Shown here one piece after another: positions 22,766-32,222 of a DNA stretch of 38,356 nt. Both the position numbers and the translations under genes were made by a program. Source of the DNA: Ardenticatenaceae bacterium (lineage in GTDB: Bacteria > Chloroflexota > Anaerolineae > Promineifilales > Promineifilaceae); assembly GCA_020634415.1 (NCBI GenBank), contig JACKBT010000044.1, forward strand, positions 1-38,356, given 5' to 3'. The notes under the pieces were generated by a model. That model saw only the letters and a program-made list of their open reading frames with translations, was not told where the DNA came from and did no database searches. The stretch's first letter is position 1, and each line of letters starts with the position of its first letter.

Positions 22766-24100
22766 ATGATGACGAATTATTGGCGTTCTGGTTTGATGGT
22801 TGGATTGTTTTTGTTGTTAGCTGTGATTTCGAGTGGGTTGGGGCGGGCGTTGCCACCACAGGCACCGACTGTACCGATGAATTCGCATCGGTTGATGCCG
22901 TCGGATTTTGAGGGTGGAGAACGCTTTGGCGCGGCGGTGGCTTTGGCTGGGGATACGGCCGTTGTGGGTGCTTATGCTCAAAATAACTTTCGTGGTTCGG
23001 CCTATATCTATACCCGCAGCGGAGGGAGTTGGAACGAGACTAAGAAGCTGATTGCGTCAGATGGTGTTGCAAGCGACCAGTTTGGGCTACAAGTTGCTAT
23101 TAGTGGGGATACGATTGTGGTTGCAGCTCCCAGAGCGGATATAGGTACAGAGACGTGGCGGGGGGCAGTCTATGTTTATGAGCGGAATGCGGGTGGAGCC
23201 AACAATTGGGGGGAAGTGAAAAAGTTGATTGATATATTGGGAGATTCAAGTGATTGGTTTGGCACTTCTATTGCCATTCAAGACGATCTGATTGCGGTGG
23301 GGTCGCCCAATTATGAGGATGATGGGGCGGTGCTTCTTTTCGGACGCAACGAGGGAGGGGCTGATAATTGGGGATGGATCACACGGATTACAGTGGATGA
23401 TGGTTCTATTTATAATAGTGAATTTGGTTCTTCCGTGGCTCTTTATGGCGATCTGTTAGTAGTGGGCAATGAGGCACATGTGATCAATGATCACCTTGAT
23501 CAAGGGTCAGCTTATATCTTTGCCCGTAATGAAGGGGGTGTTGACAATTGGGGTGAGGTGAAGATGCTGTTTGATCCAGCGGGGACACCGAATGATGAGT
23601 TTGGCGATGTGGCCGTGCTTGGCGAGGATTTGCTTGTTATTGGGGCGAAGTTTGCTGATGTAGGGAGCCATGTGAGTCAGGGGGCGGTCTATGTGTACGG
23701 CCGTCATGTGGGGGGTAATAGTAACTGGGGCTTGGTGCGGAAGTTAACGGCCGTTGATGGGGAGGACGATGATTTGTTTGGTGTTTCTATTTCACTCAGT
23801 GAGGATTTGTTATTGGTGGGGGCTGAAGGGGATGATATTTTTTATAGCAGCCAAGGGTCAGCCTATCTATTTGGCCGGAATGAGGGAGGAGCGAACAATT
23901 GGGGCTTGGTGAAGAAGTTGGTGGCGAGTGATGGCGAGGAGAAGGATTTTTTTGGAACGGCCGTTGCCCTTGAAGGTGAAACGGCTCTCATTGGTGCATC
24001 GGGTGTCAATTTATCAGACATCTTTGAATATTACATTGGGGCAGTTTATGTGACGACTGTTGTGGACTATCCGGTTTATTTGCCCTATGTGCAACGGTAA
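22766..24100 (+). CDS. Secreted FG-GAP-repeat beta-propeller protein
   Basis: The 444-residue protein has a signal peptide (about 1-30) and about seven repeats of roughly 55 residues. Each has 'FG-x-x-VA-L/I-x-GD/ED-x-x-x-VGA' followed by 'GAVYVY-GRN-x-GG-x-NNWG-x-VKKL', an integrin-alpha-like FG-GAP propeller. The phrase 'GGANNWGEVKKL' recurs almost unchanged, showing recent internal duplication. The protein ends 'VYLPYVQR', a tail shared by three other exported proteins in the window. AAAAGGAG precedes the ATG. A role in adhesion or binding at the cell surface is plausible, but the ligand is unknown. The next gene begins 35 bases downstream, so they form one unit. Confidence 0.88.
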   Translation: MMTNYWRSGLMVGLFLLLAVISSGLGRALPPQAPTVPMNSHRLMPSDFEGGERFGAAVALAGDTAVVGAYAQNNFRGSAYIYTRSGGSWNETKKLIASDGVASDQFGLQVAISGDTIVVAAPRADIGTETWRGAVYVYERNAGGANNWGEVKKLIDILGDSSDWFGTSIAIQDDLIAVGSPNYEDDGAVLLFGRNEGGADNWGWITRITVDDGSIYNSEFGSSVALYGDLLVVGNEAHVINDHLDQGSAYIFARNEGGVDNWGEVKMLFDPAGTPNDEFGDVAVLGEDLLVIGAKFADVGSHVSQGAVYVYGRHVGGNSNWGLVRKLTAVDGEDDDLFGVSISLSEDLLLVGAEGDDIFYSSQGSAYLFGRNEGGANNWGLVKKLVASDGEEKDFFGTAVALEGETALIGASGVNLSDIFEYYIGAVYVTTVVDYPVYLPYVQR

Positions 24101-24135
24101 ATAGCTTGGCTGTGACTAACCCCAAAGGAGATTCG

Positions 24136-26868
24136 ATGAAAATCAAATTATTTTCATTGCTTTTAACAATAATGGTGTTTTGCTTCGGGTTAGGGCGGGA
24201 AACGGCCGTTTCCGAAACCTCGCGTACAGCAGGCGGCCTGTTTGTAGACAGCGGCCAAAGTTTGGGCGATGCCTACAGCACCGACATCGCCTTTGCCGAT
24301 TTTGACAACGACGGCGACCAGGATGCTTTTGTGAGCAATGGCACACCCAACCACAATGAAATCTGGCTCAACCAGGGCGGTTTGCAGGGCGGCACGGCCG
24401 GGCTTTTCCAGGACAGCGGCCAGGAGATAGGTGTCTTGACCCAGTATGGTTTTGTCCTGGGTGACTTGGATGGTGACACTGATCTGGATATTTTTCTGGT
24501 GCGGGGGGTTCCGGCGAATGCCTTGCAAGTGTGGCTTAACCAGGGCGGCGAGCAAGGTGGCACGCCTGGCACGTTCCAGCAAAATGGCTTTGAACTCAAC
24601 GATGAGCTTGGCACTAATATTGTATTGGGTGATGTGGATGGGGATAACGATTTGGATGCCTATATTCCCCACTTTTTTGGGGAGGCTGACCGTCTCTATC
24701 TTAACGATGGCAGCGGCTTTTTTACGGACAGCGGCCAAACATTGGCAACGGCCGATAGCTACGCCGCCGATCTGGCGGATTTGGATGGCGATGAGGATTT
24801 AGATCTGTTTGTGGCGGTGAATGGGGGGAACAGCGTTTGGTTTAATCAAGGTGGTTTTCAAGGCGGCACGGAAGGCATTTTCCAAAATAGTGGACAGGTG
24901 TTGGGCAATCGTTTTAGCCGCAATGTGAGGCTGGCCGATTTAGATGGGGACAGTGATGCTGACGCTTTTGTGGCAAACAGCACAGAGAACATTGTTTGGC
25001 TCAATCAGGGTGGGGCGCAAGGGGGGAAGGCGGGCTATTTCCAAAGTAATGGGCAGTTGTTGGGGAATAGCAATAGCTTAGATGCGGCCCTGGCCGATTT
25101 TGATGGCGATGGTGATTTGGATGCCTTTGTGGCCAACAATGGGGCTAACAAAGTGTGGCTGAATCAGGGGGGCGATCAAGGGGGTACAAGTGGCAATTTT
25201 CAGGACAGCGGGCAACTGTTGGGCGAGGCGGCTACCCGGCGTGTGGCTGTGGCTGATGTGGATGGGGATGAGGATGTGGATGTGATGACGGCCAATAATG
25301 GGCCGAATCGGGTGTGGCTGAATGGGGGAGGGAATGGTGGGGGCGGAACGGCCGTTTTCATCACCAGCGGCCAATATTTAGGTGGCGACCAGAGTTATGG
25401 GGTGGCTGTGGGCGATTTGGACGGGGACGGCCATCAGGATGCCTTCGTGGCGAACAATGGCCCCAACGCTGTTTGGTTCAATACCGCCTGCGCCTTCTTC
25501 ACCAACAGCGGCCAACAGTTGGGCGAAGCCGCTAGCTGGGCCGTCGCCCTGGGCGATGTGGACAACGACGATGATTTAGATGCTTTTGTTGCCAACAGTG
25601 GCCCCAATGCCGTTTGGCTGAATGATGGCGGGGGCAATTTCAGCCACAGCGGGCAAGCAATAGGCAATCACACCAGCTTTGGCGTGGCTTTAGGCGATGT
25701 AGATGGCGACGGCGACCTGGATGCCTTTGTAGCCAATATTAACGTCAATCAGGTGTGGTTTAATGGCGAAAATGGCGATCCGTTAGGCATTTTCAGCAGT
25801 CAATCTGTTGGTAATTCGGTTAGCCAGGATGTGGCTTTGGGCGATACTGATTTGGATGACGATCTGGATGCGCTGGTGGCTAACAGTGATGGCCCGAATA
25901 CCCATTATTACAATGTAGATGGGCTGGGTGATTTTGTGGGTGGCGGCAGCTTTGGCAGCGGTTCTTTTAGCAATGCGTTGGCGGTGGGCAACCTGAATGG
26001 AGATGGTTATGTAGACATTTTTGTGGCTAATGGCAATGTCACTCGCGCCAATGAGGTTTGGTTGAATGATGCCAATGGTTTTGGCACATTTAGCGACAGC
26101 TTTCAGCGGTTGGGAGACAGCGCCAGTGAAGATGTGGGGTTGGCGGATTTGGATGGCGACGGTGATTTGGATGCTTTTGTGGTTAACAGTGGGCTGTTTC
26201 CGGCCAATAAAGTTTGGCTGAATGATGGCACGGGCACGTTTAGCGACAGTGAATTGGCTTTAGGCGATTTGCCCAGCCGGGCGGTGGCTTTGGCGGATTT
26301 GGATCATGATGGTGATGTGGATGCTTTTGTGGGCAATTCGGGAGCCAATCGGGTGTGGTTGAATAACGGCCGAGGCGGCGGGGCTGCTTGCCAATGTATT
26401 GTGGAGTGGCTGAGTGCCAATCAGGCTTCCAGGGCGCAATCCTCGTTGAATTTGCTGGATGTGAATCTGTTTTATGGGGTGCGGGATGGGTTGTTGGGCC
26501 AGACGGCGAAGGGGCAGCATTATATTGATCTGTATTATGCGCATGATCCGGAGATTTTGATGCTGGTGGTGGGCAATGGGGAACTGCGGAGTGCGGCAAC
26601 GGCCGTTCTGGCCCAGTGGCAGCCCCATCTACAAGCCTTGCTGAGTGGGCAGGGCGAGGCGGTGACGATTACGGCGGCTCAGGTGCAGGCGGTGGATAGT
26701 TTTTTGGTGGAGGTAACGGCCGTTGCCAGCCCCGCCCTGCAACAAGTTATTGCCGCTGAACGCGCCAACCTGCCACCGCTGACCGACTTTGTGGGGATGA
26801 CCATGCTGGATGCCTATGGTGTTGTCGTGGGTTATGAGACGTATCTGCCCCTGGTAGCTGGGGAATAA
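24136..26868 (+). CDS. Secreted FG-GAP/VCBS repeat protein with 14 calcium-loop repeats
   Basis: The AAAGGAG at 24124-24130 supports the ATG at 24136 rather than the in-frame TTG at 24106; the product has 910 residues. After a signal peptide come 14 repeats of 47-56 residues, each with a calcium-loop-like 'D-x-D-x-DGD-x-D-AFVAN' motif and ending 'VWLN'. In the first half most repeats also carry an added 'QGG-x-QGGT-x-G-x-FQ-x-SGQ-x-LG' segment, which shortens or vanishes in later repeats. The last 150 residues are a separate helical domain ('YIDLYYAHDPEI', 'VTITAAQVQAV', 'DFVGMTMLDA') also present at the end of the next gene's product. It finishes in 'TYLPLVAGE'. It is probably a calcium-stabilised surface or matrix propeller. 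Confidence 0.9.
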   Translation: MKIKLFSLLLTIMVFCFGLGRETAVSETSRTAGGLFVDSGQSLGDAYSTDIAFADFDNDGDQDAFVSNGTPNHNEIWLNQGGLQGGTAGLFQDSGQEIGVLTQYGFVLGDLDGDTDLDIFLVRGVPANALQVWLNQGGEQGGTPGTFQQNGFELNDELGTNIVLGDVDGDNDLDAYIPHFFGEADRLYLNDGSGFFTDSGQTLATADSYAADLADLDGDEDLDLFVAVNGGNSVWFNQGGFQGGTEGIFQNSGQVLGNRFSRNVRLADLDGDSDADAFVANSTENIVWLNQGGAQGGKAGYFQSNGQLLGNSNSLDAALADFDGDGDLDAFVANNGANKVWLNQGGDQGGTSGNFQDSGQLLGEAATRRVAVADVDGDEDVDVMTANNGPNRVWLNGGGNGGGGTAVFITSGQYLGGDQSYGVAVGDLDGDGHQDAFVANNGPNAVWFNTACAFFTNSGQQLGEAASWAVALGDVDNDDDLDAFVANSGPNAVWLNDGGGNFSHSGQAIGNHTSFGVALGDVDGDGDLDAFVANINVNQVWFNGENGDPLGIFSSQSVGNSVSQDVALGDTDLDDDLDALVANSDGPNTHYYNVDGLGDFVGGGSFGSGSFSNALAVGNLNGDGYVDIFVANGNVTRANEVWLNDANGFGTFSDSFQRLGDSASEDVGLADLDGDGDLDAFVVNSGLFPANKVWLNDGTGTFSDSELALGDLPSRAVALADLDHDGDVDAFVGNSGANRVWLNNGRGGGAACQCIVEWLSANQASRAQSSLNLLDVNLFYGVRDGLLGQTAKGQHYIDLYYAHDPEILMLVVGNGELRSAATAVLAQWQPHLQALLSGQGEAVTITAAQVQAVDSFLVEVTAVASPALQQVIAAERANLPPLTDFVGMTMLDAYGVVVGYETYLPLVAGE

Positions 26869-26877
26869 TATTCGGTG

Positions 26878-26984
26878 CTAGCAGTTTTCGGAGAACCCCA
26901 ATTTGTAGCCGCGAAATCCCTTTCGCGCTCGGGGAACGCGGTAAGGATACCGCGCCTACGACCACTTTTCCGACAGCCTGCTAG
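26878..26984 (+). repeat. MITE-like repeat family A, copy 2
   Basis: This 107-base element has CTAGCAG/CTGCTAG ends (start CTAGCAGTTTTCGGAGAA, reverse complement of end CTAGCAGGCTGTCGGAAAA). The centre is identical to the copy at 6487-6594 over about 60 bases. It fills nearly the whole space between two surface protein genes; its right end touches the AAGGAG ribosome binding site (26986-26991) of the next gene. Confidence 0.82.
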
Positions 26985-26999
26985 GAAGGAGCTAATGTA

Positions 27000-29900
27000 A
27001 TGAATTCAAAGACATATTTTTATCTGGTTACTGTCGGAACTGTGGCCCTCATTTTTGCCTTTATTCAAATCAATTTTGCGCCTGTGCAAGCGACACCTGT
27101 GGGGGGCAGTGCCATTCAGCGGGTTTCGATGGGGGTGGGTATGACGGAAGCGAATAATGATTCGGACTATGCGGCGATTGCGGGCAACGGCCGTTACGTG
27201 GCCTTCAACTCTACCGCCAGCAACCTGGTGCCCAATGACACCAATGATAGCCGAGATGTTTTTGTGTATGATGGCCTCACGGAGCAAATCGTGCGTGTTT
27301 CGGTGAAGTCGGATGGCACAGAGGGAAATGTCAATTCTGGGCATTCTACGGCGCCACCAGCTATTTCGGCCGACGGCCGTTATGTGGCTTTTTACTCGGA
27401 CAACTGGAATTTAGCCCCCCTTTCTGAGCGGGGCGTTTATCTCCATGACCGTGATGCTGATAATAATGGTATTTTTGATGAGCCGGGTATGATAAAAACC
27501 ATCTTTATTAGCCGAGCACCTTCGGTGGGTCTTAATTTTTATCATGCGAATGTGGCTATATCTGACAACGGCCGTTTCGTTGCCTTCAACGCTGCCAATG
27601 TAGCTTTAGGCCCCAGCTTACAAGTCTATGTGCATGATCGGGACAGTGATGGCAATGGCATCTATGATGAGGCCAATGGCACGGTAAATAGGCTGGTTTC
27701 CCGGGCCGACAACAGCACGATTGGTAATAAGGATTCGGGTGTGTTCAATATTGACCTGTCGGCCGACGGCCGTTTTGTCACCTTCGATTCCCAAGCCAAT
27801 AACCTGGTCGCCAGCGACACGAATAACAGCGATGATGTCTTTTTGCATGATCGAGATGTAGATGGCAACGGTATTTTTGATGAACAGGATGGCTTTGCCA
27901 CCATTCGCGTTTCTATAGACAGCAATGGCGCACAGGCCAATCATGATTCCAACCAAACGGCCGTTTCCGATGACGGCCGTTTCGTCGCCTTCTCCTCCTT
28001 AGCCAGCAACATTGGCAACCAAACCCAACCCGAATTATGCCTTTCGCCCGGCTGCCGCGACATCTTCTTGCGCGACCGCGACAGCGATGAAGACGGCATT
28101 TTTGATGAACCGGGCAGCGTGACCACGCTTCTCATTTCAACGAACAACATGAGTATACAAGGACAAGGCCATTCCTATTTTCCCCACTTATCCGCCGACG
28201 GTCGCAGCCTCGCCTACTATTCCTATGCCGATAACCTCATCCCCAATACCGTTAACAACGTTGGTGACCTCTTCCTTTATGATGTGGACAGTGGGCAAAC
28301 TGAAATGCTATCCTTCACCCACCTCGGTGGCCTGGCTAATTCCGGCAGTTTCCGCCCCTCCATAACCAACGATGGCACACTTATTGCCTTCTTTGCCACT
28401 GCGGCTAATTTGGTAGATGGTGATGCCAATGGCAAGCGAGATGTGTACGTGGTGGACAGGACAGCCATTGTACCCCCACCGCCGGCGGCCACCCCCACCC
28501 CTCTACCTGGCAATACCCCTATTCCGCCTACGGCTGATTTCTCGTGGCAAGTGCAAACGCTTGATGTGCGTGGGAAGGCCGGCCAATATGCCGATATGGT
28601 GATAGATCAAACGACTGGCACACCACACCTGGCCTATTACGCCGTCGAGGGAATTTACGGCCAACTGAAATATAGCTACTGGGATGGGGTGGCCTGGCAC
28701 ACCGAAGTCGTTGATGATGAGGGTGACTTCGGCCAATATGTTTCCATTGCTTTGGACAGCAGCAATCGGCCGCGCATCGCCTATTATGATGGGGCCAACA
28801 ACCAACTGAAACATGCTGCCTGGAATGGCACAAATTGGAATATTGAGACGGTGACAACGGGCGCACCGGGTACCAACGCTGGCTGGTTTGCCTCGTTGGC
28901 TGTGGACTTTTTTGGCGTGTCTCATATTGCTTATTATGATGTGGTGAACGGCCGTTTGCTGCACTCCAAACGCACCTTGAATGGTTGGGACTTGGCGGTG
29001 GTGGATGAGAGTGCCGATGTGGGTTGGGGCATCAGCATGGCCATTAGCCTCCAAGACGGGCAGCCACGCATCGCCTATTATGACCGTGACAATGGCAACC
29101 TGAAATATGCCACTTACACGGCCGATCCGCCGGGCTGGACGGCCGTTACCATAGACGGCCAGGGCGATCTCGGTCAATATCCCTCACTCACCTTCGACTT
29201 CACGGGCAATGCCCACATCAGCTATTACGATGCCACCCTGGATGCCCTCAAACACGCCACCTACAACGGCACAGCCTGGAGTTACGAATATGTGACTGTC
29301 AACGGGCAAGGTGGTCAGCACACCGATATTTTTGTGGACGCTTCCAATACGCCCAGCATCAGCTACCAATCCAGTAGCGGCCTGATGTATGCCTCGTCGT
29401 TTGGCGGCTCATGGACAATTGAAACAGTAGATGCGGGCTTCAGAGTAGGCGAATCTTCCGCTTTGGCGATTCACAACATTTTTGAGGGGCATATTGTCTA
29501 CTTCGATGGTCAGTATGAAGATTTGAAATACGCCACGTGGGAGCAAAACTGGCAGCATCACGCGGTTGATTTGGCGACGGATAATAAACGGCCGTCACTG
29601 GCCCTGCACAACACCAAGCCCAGCTTTAGCACCCAGCACGAAAGCAATAACCGATTAAACGTCACCGAATGGGATGGCACCAACTGGACACAAACCCTCA
29701 ACGACGACATTGGCAGCACCCATTACGACAGCGACCTGGCCATTGACAGCAACGGGCTGCCCCGTTCTGTCTATTACAACGAAGTAAGTGGTCTGCTGCG
29801 CTATGGACAGTGGAATGGCACGAGTTGGAATTGGCAAAACATTGACTACCTGCCCAATGTCAATCTCGGCGAAAACATCATCTTGCTGCTGGATGACGAT

Positions 29901-31139
29901 GACGCGCCTACCGTCGTTTTTAACCAGTGGGATGCCACCGACCATCAACTGCGAATCGCCCGCTACGATGGCGCAAATTGGCAAATTGCGTCCCAGGTAG
30001 TGGGGCAAAATCCGGGCGACATCGGCCATATCTCGGCTGGATTGATGCAAAATGGGCAAGTTGCCGTCAGCTTCTATGACCAAACAGCAGGGACATTGCA
30101 CAGCGCGATTTGGAATGGGGCACAATGGTTTGTTTCACTCGTGGATGATGGCGGTGGCGCAGATGTAGGGCAGTTTAACAGTCTGGCCGTAGGCAAAGAG
30201 GTGCTGCCCGTGGGCATGGTAGATGTGATCACCATTGCCTATTATGATGCCACCAATCAGAGTATCAAATTTGCCCACAACCGCTCCAATGCCTGGTTGG
30301 CCCAAACGATATTACCGGCGGTGGGTAATCAAATTAACAGGCTTGATTTATGGTTGGCGAATGAGATTTGGACGAATCCTGTGTTGGCGTATACGTCGGT
30401 GGGTACAAACTTGCTGGTGGCGCATACGGATGATCTGACGCAGCCGTGGGTTGTGGAGTTTGTGGCTTCGGCTGGTATCACGGCGATTCAGTGGGTGGAT
30501 ATGGTGTATGACGGCCGTTTCCGCTTCCTCTATCGTGATCAAAATGGGGGGTTAGCCTATACCTTCCCCACCGCAGGCACGTTCAATCCCGTGCCTGCCC
30601 ATGTTGTCACGGAAGGGCCAGTGAGGGGGCATGTGATTGGCTTTGACCCCGATGAGTATTGTTTGAATTTTGCACCGGGCCTTCAGGCAAATCGGTCGGT
30701 CTTGGGGGGTGGGCCGCTGGCGGATACGGCCGTTATGCAAGGCTTAACCAATCTATTTGGGCAAACAGATGCCGGCGTACAGTACATCTATCTTTACTTT
30801 GAACACATCGCCGAAATGGCCGACATTGGCTGGGCCGACCCCGACCTGGTATGGGACAGCTACCGTACCTTGAATAACCTCATGCCCGGTCTGGAAGCGT
30901 TGGTCACAGGGCGCGGCCACGAAGTCACCATCACCCAGGAGATGATGGACAATGCGCTGGACATCTGGCAGCGTATTGCCGCTGCTGCCAGTCCTGGTTT
31001 AGCCATCACTATCCAGCAAGAGTTAGACCAGCACAATCAACTACAAGATTTTGTGGGCATGACTTTTGCTGAATGGGCTGAAGCCATTGGCGTGGAAACA
31101 GCCTCCCAGACTATTTTTCTGCCGTTGGTAGCGCGTTAA
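27000..31139 (+). CDS. Giant secreted protein with PD40-type and 'AYYD' repeats
   Basis: The 1379-residue protein has a signal peptide and AAGGAG at 26986-26991. Residues about 40-490 hold seven TolB/PD40-like propeller repeats ('DGRYVAF-x-S-x-A-x-NLV', 'DVFVYD'); several include an inserted calcium-loop-like 'DRDxDxNGIxDE'. A Pro-rich linker follows ('PPPPAATPTPLPGNTPIPP'). Residues about 515-1200 hold some 14 repeats of about 50 residues built on 'GQY-x-S-x-A-x-D-x-x-x-x-P-x-IAYYD' and 'LKYA-x-W-x-G-x-x-W', probably one or two more propellers. The last 160 residues form the same C-terminal domain as in the preceding gene ('YIYLYFEHI', 'VTITQEMMDNA', 'DFVGMTFAEWA'), and the end is 'IFLPLVAR'. 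A surface or matrix role is likely; no catalytic site is visible. Confidence 0.88.
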   Translation: MNSKTYFYLVTVGTVALIFAFIQINFAPVQATPVGGSAIQRVSMGVGMTEANNDSDYAAIAGNGRYVAFNSTASNLVPNDTNDSRDVFVYDGLTEQIVRVSVKSDGTEGNVNSGHSTAPPAISADGRYVAFYSDNWNLAPLSERGVYLHDRDADNNGIFDEPGMIKTIFISRAPSVGLNFYHANVAISDNGRFVAFNAANVALGPSLQVYVHDRDSDGNGIYDEANGTVNRLVSRADNSTIGNKDSGVFNIDLSADGRFVTFDSQANNLVASDTNNSDDVFLHDRDVDGNGIFDEQDGFATIRVSIDSNGAQANHDSNQTAVSDDGRFVAFSSLASNIGNQTQPELCLSPGCRDIFLRDRDSDEDGIFDEPGSVTTLLISTNNMSIQGQGHSYFPHLSADGRSLAYYSYADNLIPNTVNNVGDLFLYDVDSGQTEMLSFTHLGGLANSGSFRPSITNDGTLIAFFATAANLVDGDANGKRDVYVVDRTAIVPPPPAATPTPLPGNTPIPPTADFSWQVQTLDVRGKAGQYADMVIDQTTGTPHLAYYAVEGIYGQLKYSYWDGVAWHTEVVDDEGDFGQYVSIALDSSNRPRIAYYDGANNQLKHAAWNGTNWNIETVTTGAPGTNAGWFASLAVDFFGVSHIAYYDVVNGRLLHSKRTLNGWDLAVVDESADVGWGISMAISLQDGQPRIAYYDRDNGNLKYATYTADPPGWTAVTIDGQGDLGQYPSLTFDFTGNAHISYYDATLDALKHATYNGTAWSYEYVTVNGQGGQHTDIFVDASNTPSISYQSSSGLMYASSFGGSWTIETVDAGFRVGESSALAIHNIFEGHIVYFDGQYEDLKYATWEQNWQHHAVDLATDNKRPSLALHNTKPSFSTQHESNNRLNVTEWDGTNWTQTLNDDIGSTHYDSDLAIDSNGLPRSVYYNEVSGLLRYGQWNGTSWNWQNIDYLPNVNLGENIILLLDDDDAPTVVFNQWDATDHQLRIARYDGANWQIASQVVGQNPGDIGHISAGLMQNGQVAVSFYDQTAGTLHSAIWNGAQWFVSLVDDGGGADVGQFNSLAVGKEVLPVGMVDVITIAYYDATNQSIKFAHNRSNAWLAQTILPAVGNQINRLDLWLANEIWTNPVLAYTSVGTNLLVAHTDDLTQPWVVEFVASAGITAIQWVDMVYDGRFRFLYRDQNGGLAYTFPTAGTFNPVPAHVVTEGPVRGHVIGFDPDEYCLNFAPGLQANRSVLGGGPLADTAVMQGLTNLFGQTDAGVQYIYLYFEHIAEMADIGWADPDLVWDSYRTLNNLMPGLEALVTGRGHEVTITQEMMDNALDIWQRIAAAASPGLAITIQQELDQHNQLQDFVGMTFAEWAEAIGVETASQTIFLPLVAR

Positions 31140-31301
31140 TCATGCAGGAGGCGGCTGCGGCTTCTTGGCCCTGAGTGGCAGCAGTTCGCCTCCCATCTGC
31201 CAGTGCATCGCACTCATCCAGTTGGTGCTTTTGCCTGGGTCCACTTGCCTGCTCTAGCCCATTTGGTGCTCTAAGGATAATTGCTATAATTTTTTCTCGA
31301 C

Positions 31302-31360
31302 CGTCATACCCGCGTGGGCGGGTATCCAAGCGGTGGATGCCTGCCTACGCAGGCATGACG
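31302..31360. repeat. Large imperfect palindrome in the gap before the aldolase gene
   Basis: CGTCATACCCGCGTGGGCGG (from 31302) and the segment ending CTACGCAGGCATGACG at 31360 form two 27-base arms around a 5-base loop, with a handful of mismatches, mostly compensated by G-T pairs. Foldbacks of the 'GTCAT-CCC-GCGNNNGCGGG-ATCCA' kind are common extragenic repeats in many bacteria. The rest of the gap 31140-31429 shows no gene. Confidence 0.65.
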
Positions 31361-31429
31361 TGCACAGATACATAATTTTTTCATCTTCATCGCAGAGTTC
31401 GTTGTGATCCCCAAAAGGAGTTAACGGTA

Positions 31430-32074
31430 ATGAATGATATTCTGACACGGCTTGGTCATATTGGCATTATTCCCGTCGTGGCGGTGGATGAGGCAGCCCA
31501 GGCGGTGCCTTTGGCTGAGGCTTTGTTGTGGGCTGGTTTGCCCTGTGCTGAATTTACTTTTCGCACGGCCGTTGCGGCTGAGGCCATTCAGGCGGCCAGC
31601 CAGGCTTTTCCCCAGATGCTTATTGGCGCGGGGACGGTGCTGACGGTGGCGCAGGCGAAACAGGCGGTGGCGGCGGGGGCTAAATACATTCTGTCACCTG
31701 GGTTTGATGCGGGGGTGGTGGATTATTGTCTGGCCCAGAACATACCCGTTTTGCCTGGTGTGATGACCCCGACCGACATTACGCAGGCGGTGGCGAAGGG
31801 GTTGAAGGTGTTGAAGTTTTTTCCGGCCGAAGCGGCTGGCGGCGTGGCGGCTTTGAAGTCCATCAGCGACCCGTTTGTGGGCATTAAATTTGTGCCGACG
31901 GGGGGGATTTCGGCGCAAAATTTGGTGGATTATTTGCGGCTGCCGATGGTACATGCCTGTGGTGGCAGTTGGCTGGTTAAGAAAACGCTTATTAATGCGG
32001 GTGAGTTTGGCATGATTGCGGCGTTGGCGCAGGCGGCGGTGGGAATGGTGCAAAATCTCAATCGTAAATCGTAA
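31430..32074 (+). CDS. KDPG/KHG aldolase family protein
   Basis: The 214-residue TIM-barrel aldolase matches the Eda/DgoA family over its whole length. 'GIIPVVAVDE' is at the N-terminus, 'CAEFTFRT' carries the catalytic Glu, 'IGAGTVLT' is conserved, the Schiff-base Lys is in 'VLKFFPAEAAGG', and the phosphate-binding loop is 'FVPTGGIS' with 'GGSWLV'. It cleaves 2-keto-3-deoxy-6-phosphogluconate or a related 2-keto-4-hydroxy acid to pyruvate and an aldehyde. AAAGGAG stands before the ATG. The dehydratase gene begins about 150 bases downstream, so together they suggest hexuronate or aldonate breakdown; no kinase or transporter is in view, and the true substrate is unsure. Confidence 0.9.
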   Translation: MNDILTRLGHIGIIPVVAVDEAAQAVPLAEALLWAGLPCAEFTFRTAVAAEAIQAASQAFPQMLIGAGTVLTVAQAKQAVAAGAKYILSPGFDAGVVDYCLAQNIPVLPGVMTPTDITQAVAKGLKVLKFFPAEAAGGVAALKSISDPFVGIKFVPTGGISAQNLVDYLRLPMVHACGGSWLVKKTLINAGEFGMIAALAQAAVGMVQNLNRKS

Positions 32075-32222
32075 CGTGGCATAGCCACAACCAGATTCTC
32101 ATGAATAAAAAGGAACACGAACAAAATGATAAAATTTGTGTTCCTGTATGTTCGTGAGAGGACCTAACTTTTTACGCTTTCGGCGAATATTTTGCGCTTG
32201 TATGAAGTAAATGGAGAGAATT

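Noticed and set aside
24136..31139. Regular repeats that could suggest a CRISPR-like or tandem DNA array
   Set aside because: They are coding repeats of 47-56 codons diverged at the nucleotide level, with no constant repeat and variable spacer pattern.
31140..31429. Short frames in the gap before the aldolase gene
   Set aside because: They overlap the extragenic palindrome, lack ribosome binding sites and show no family resemblance.
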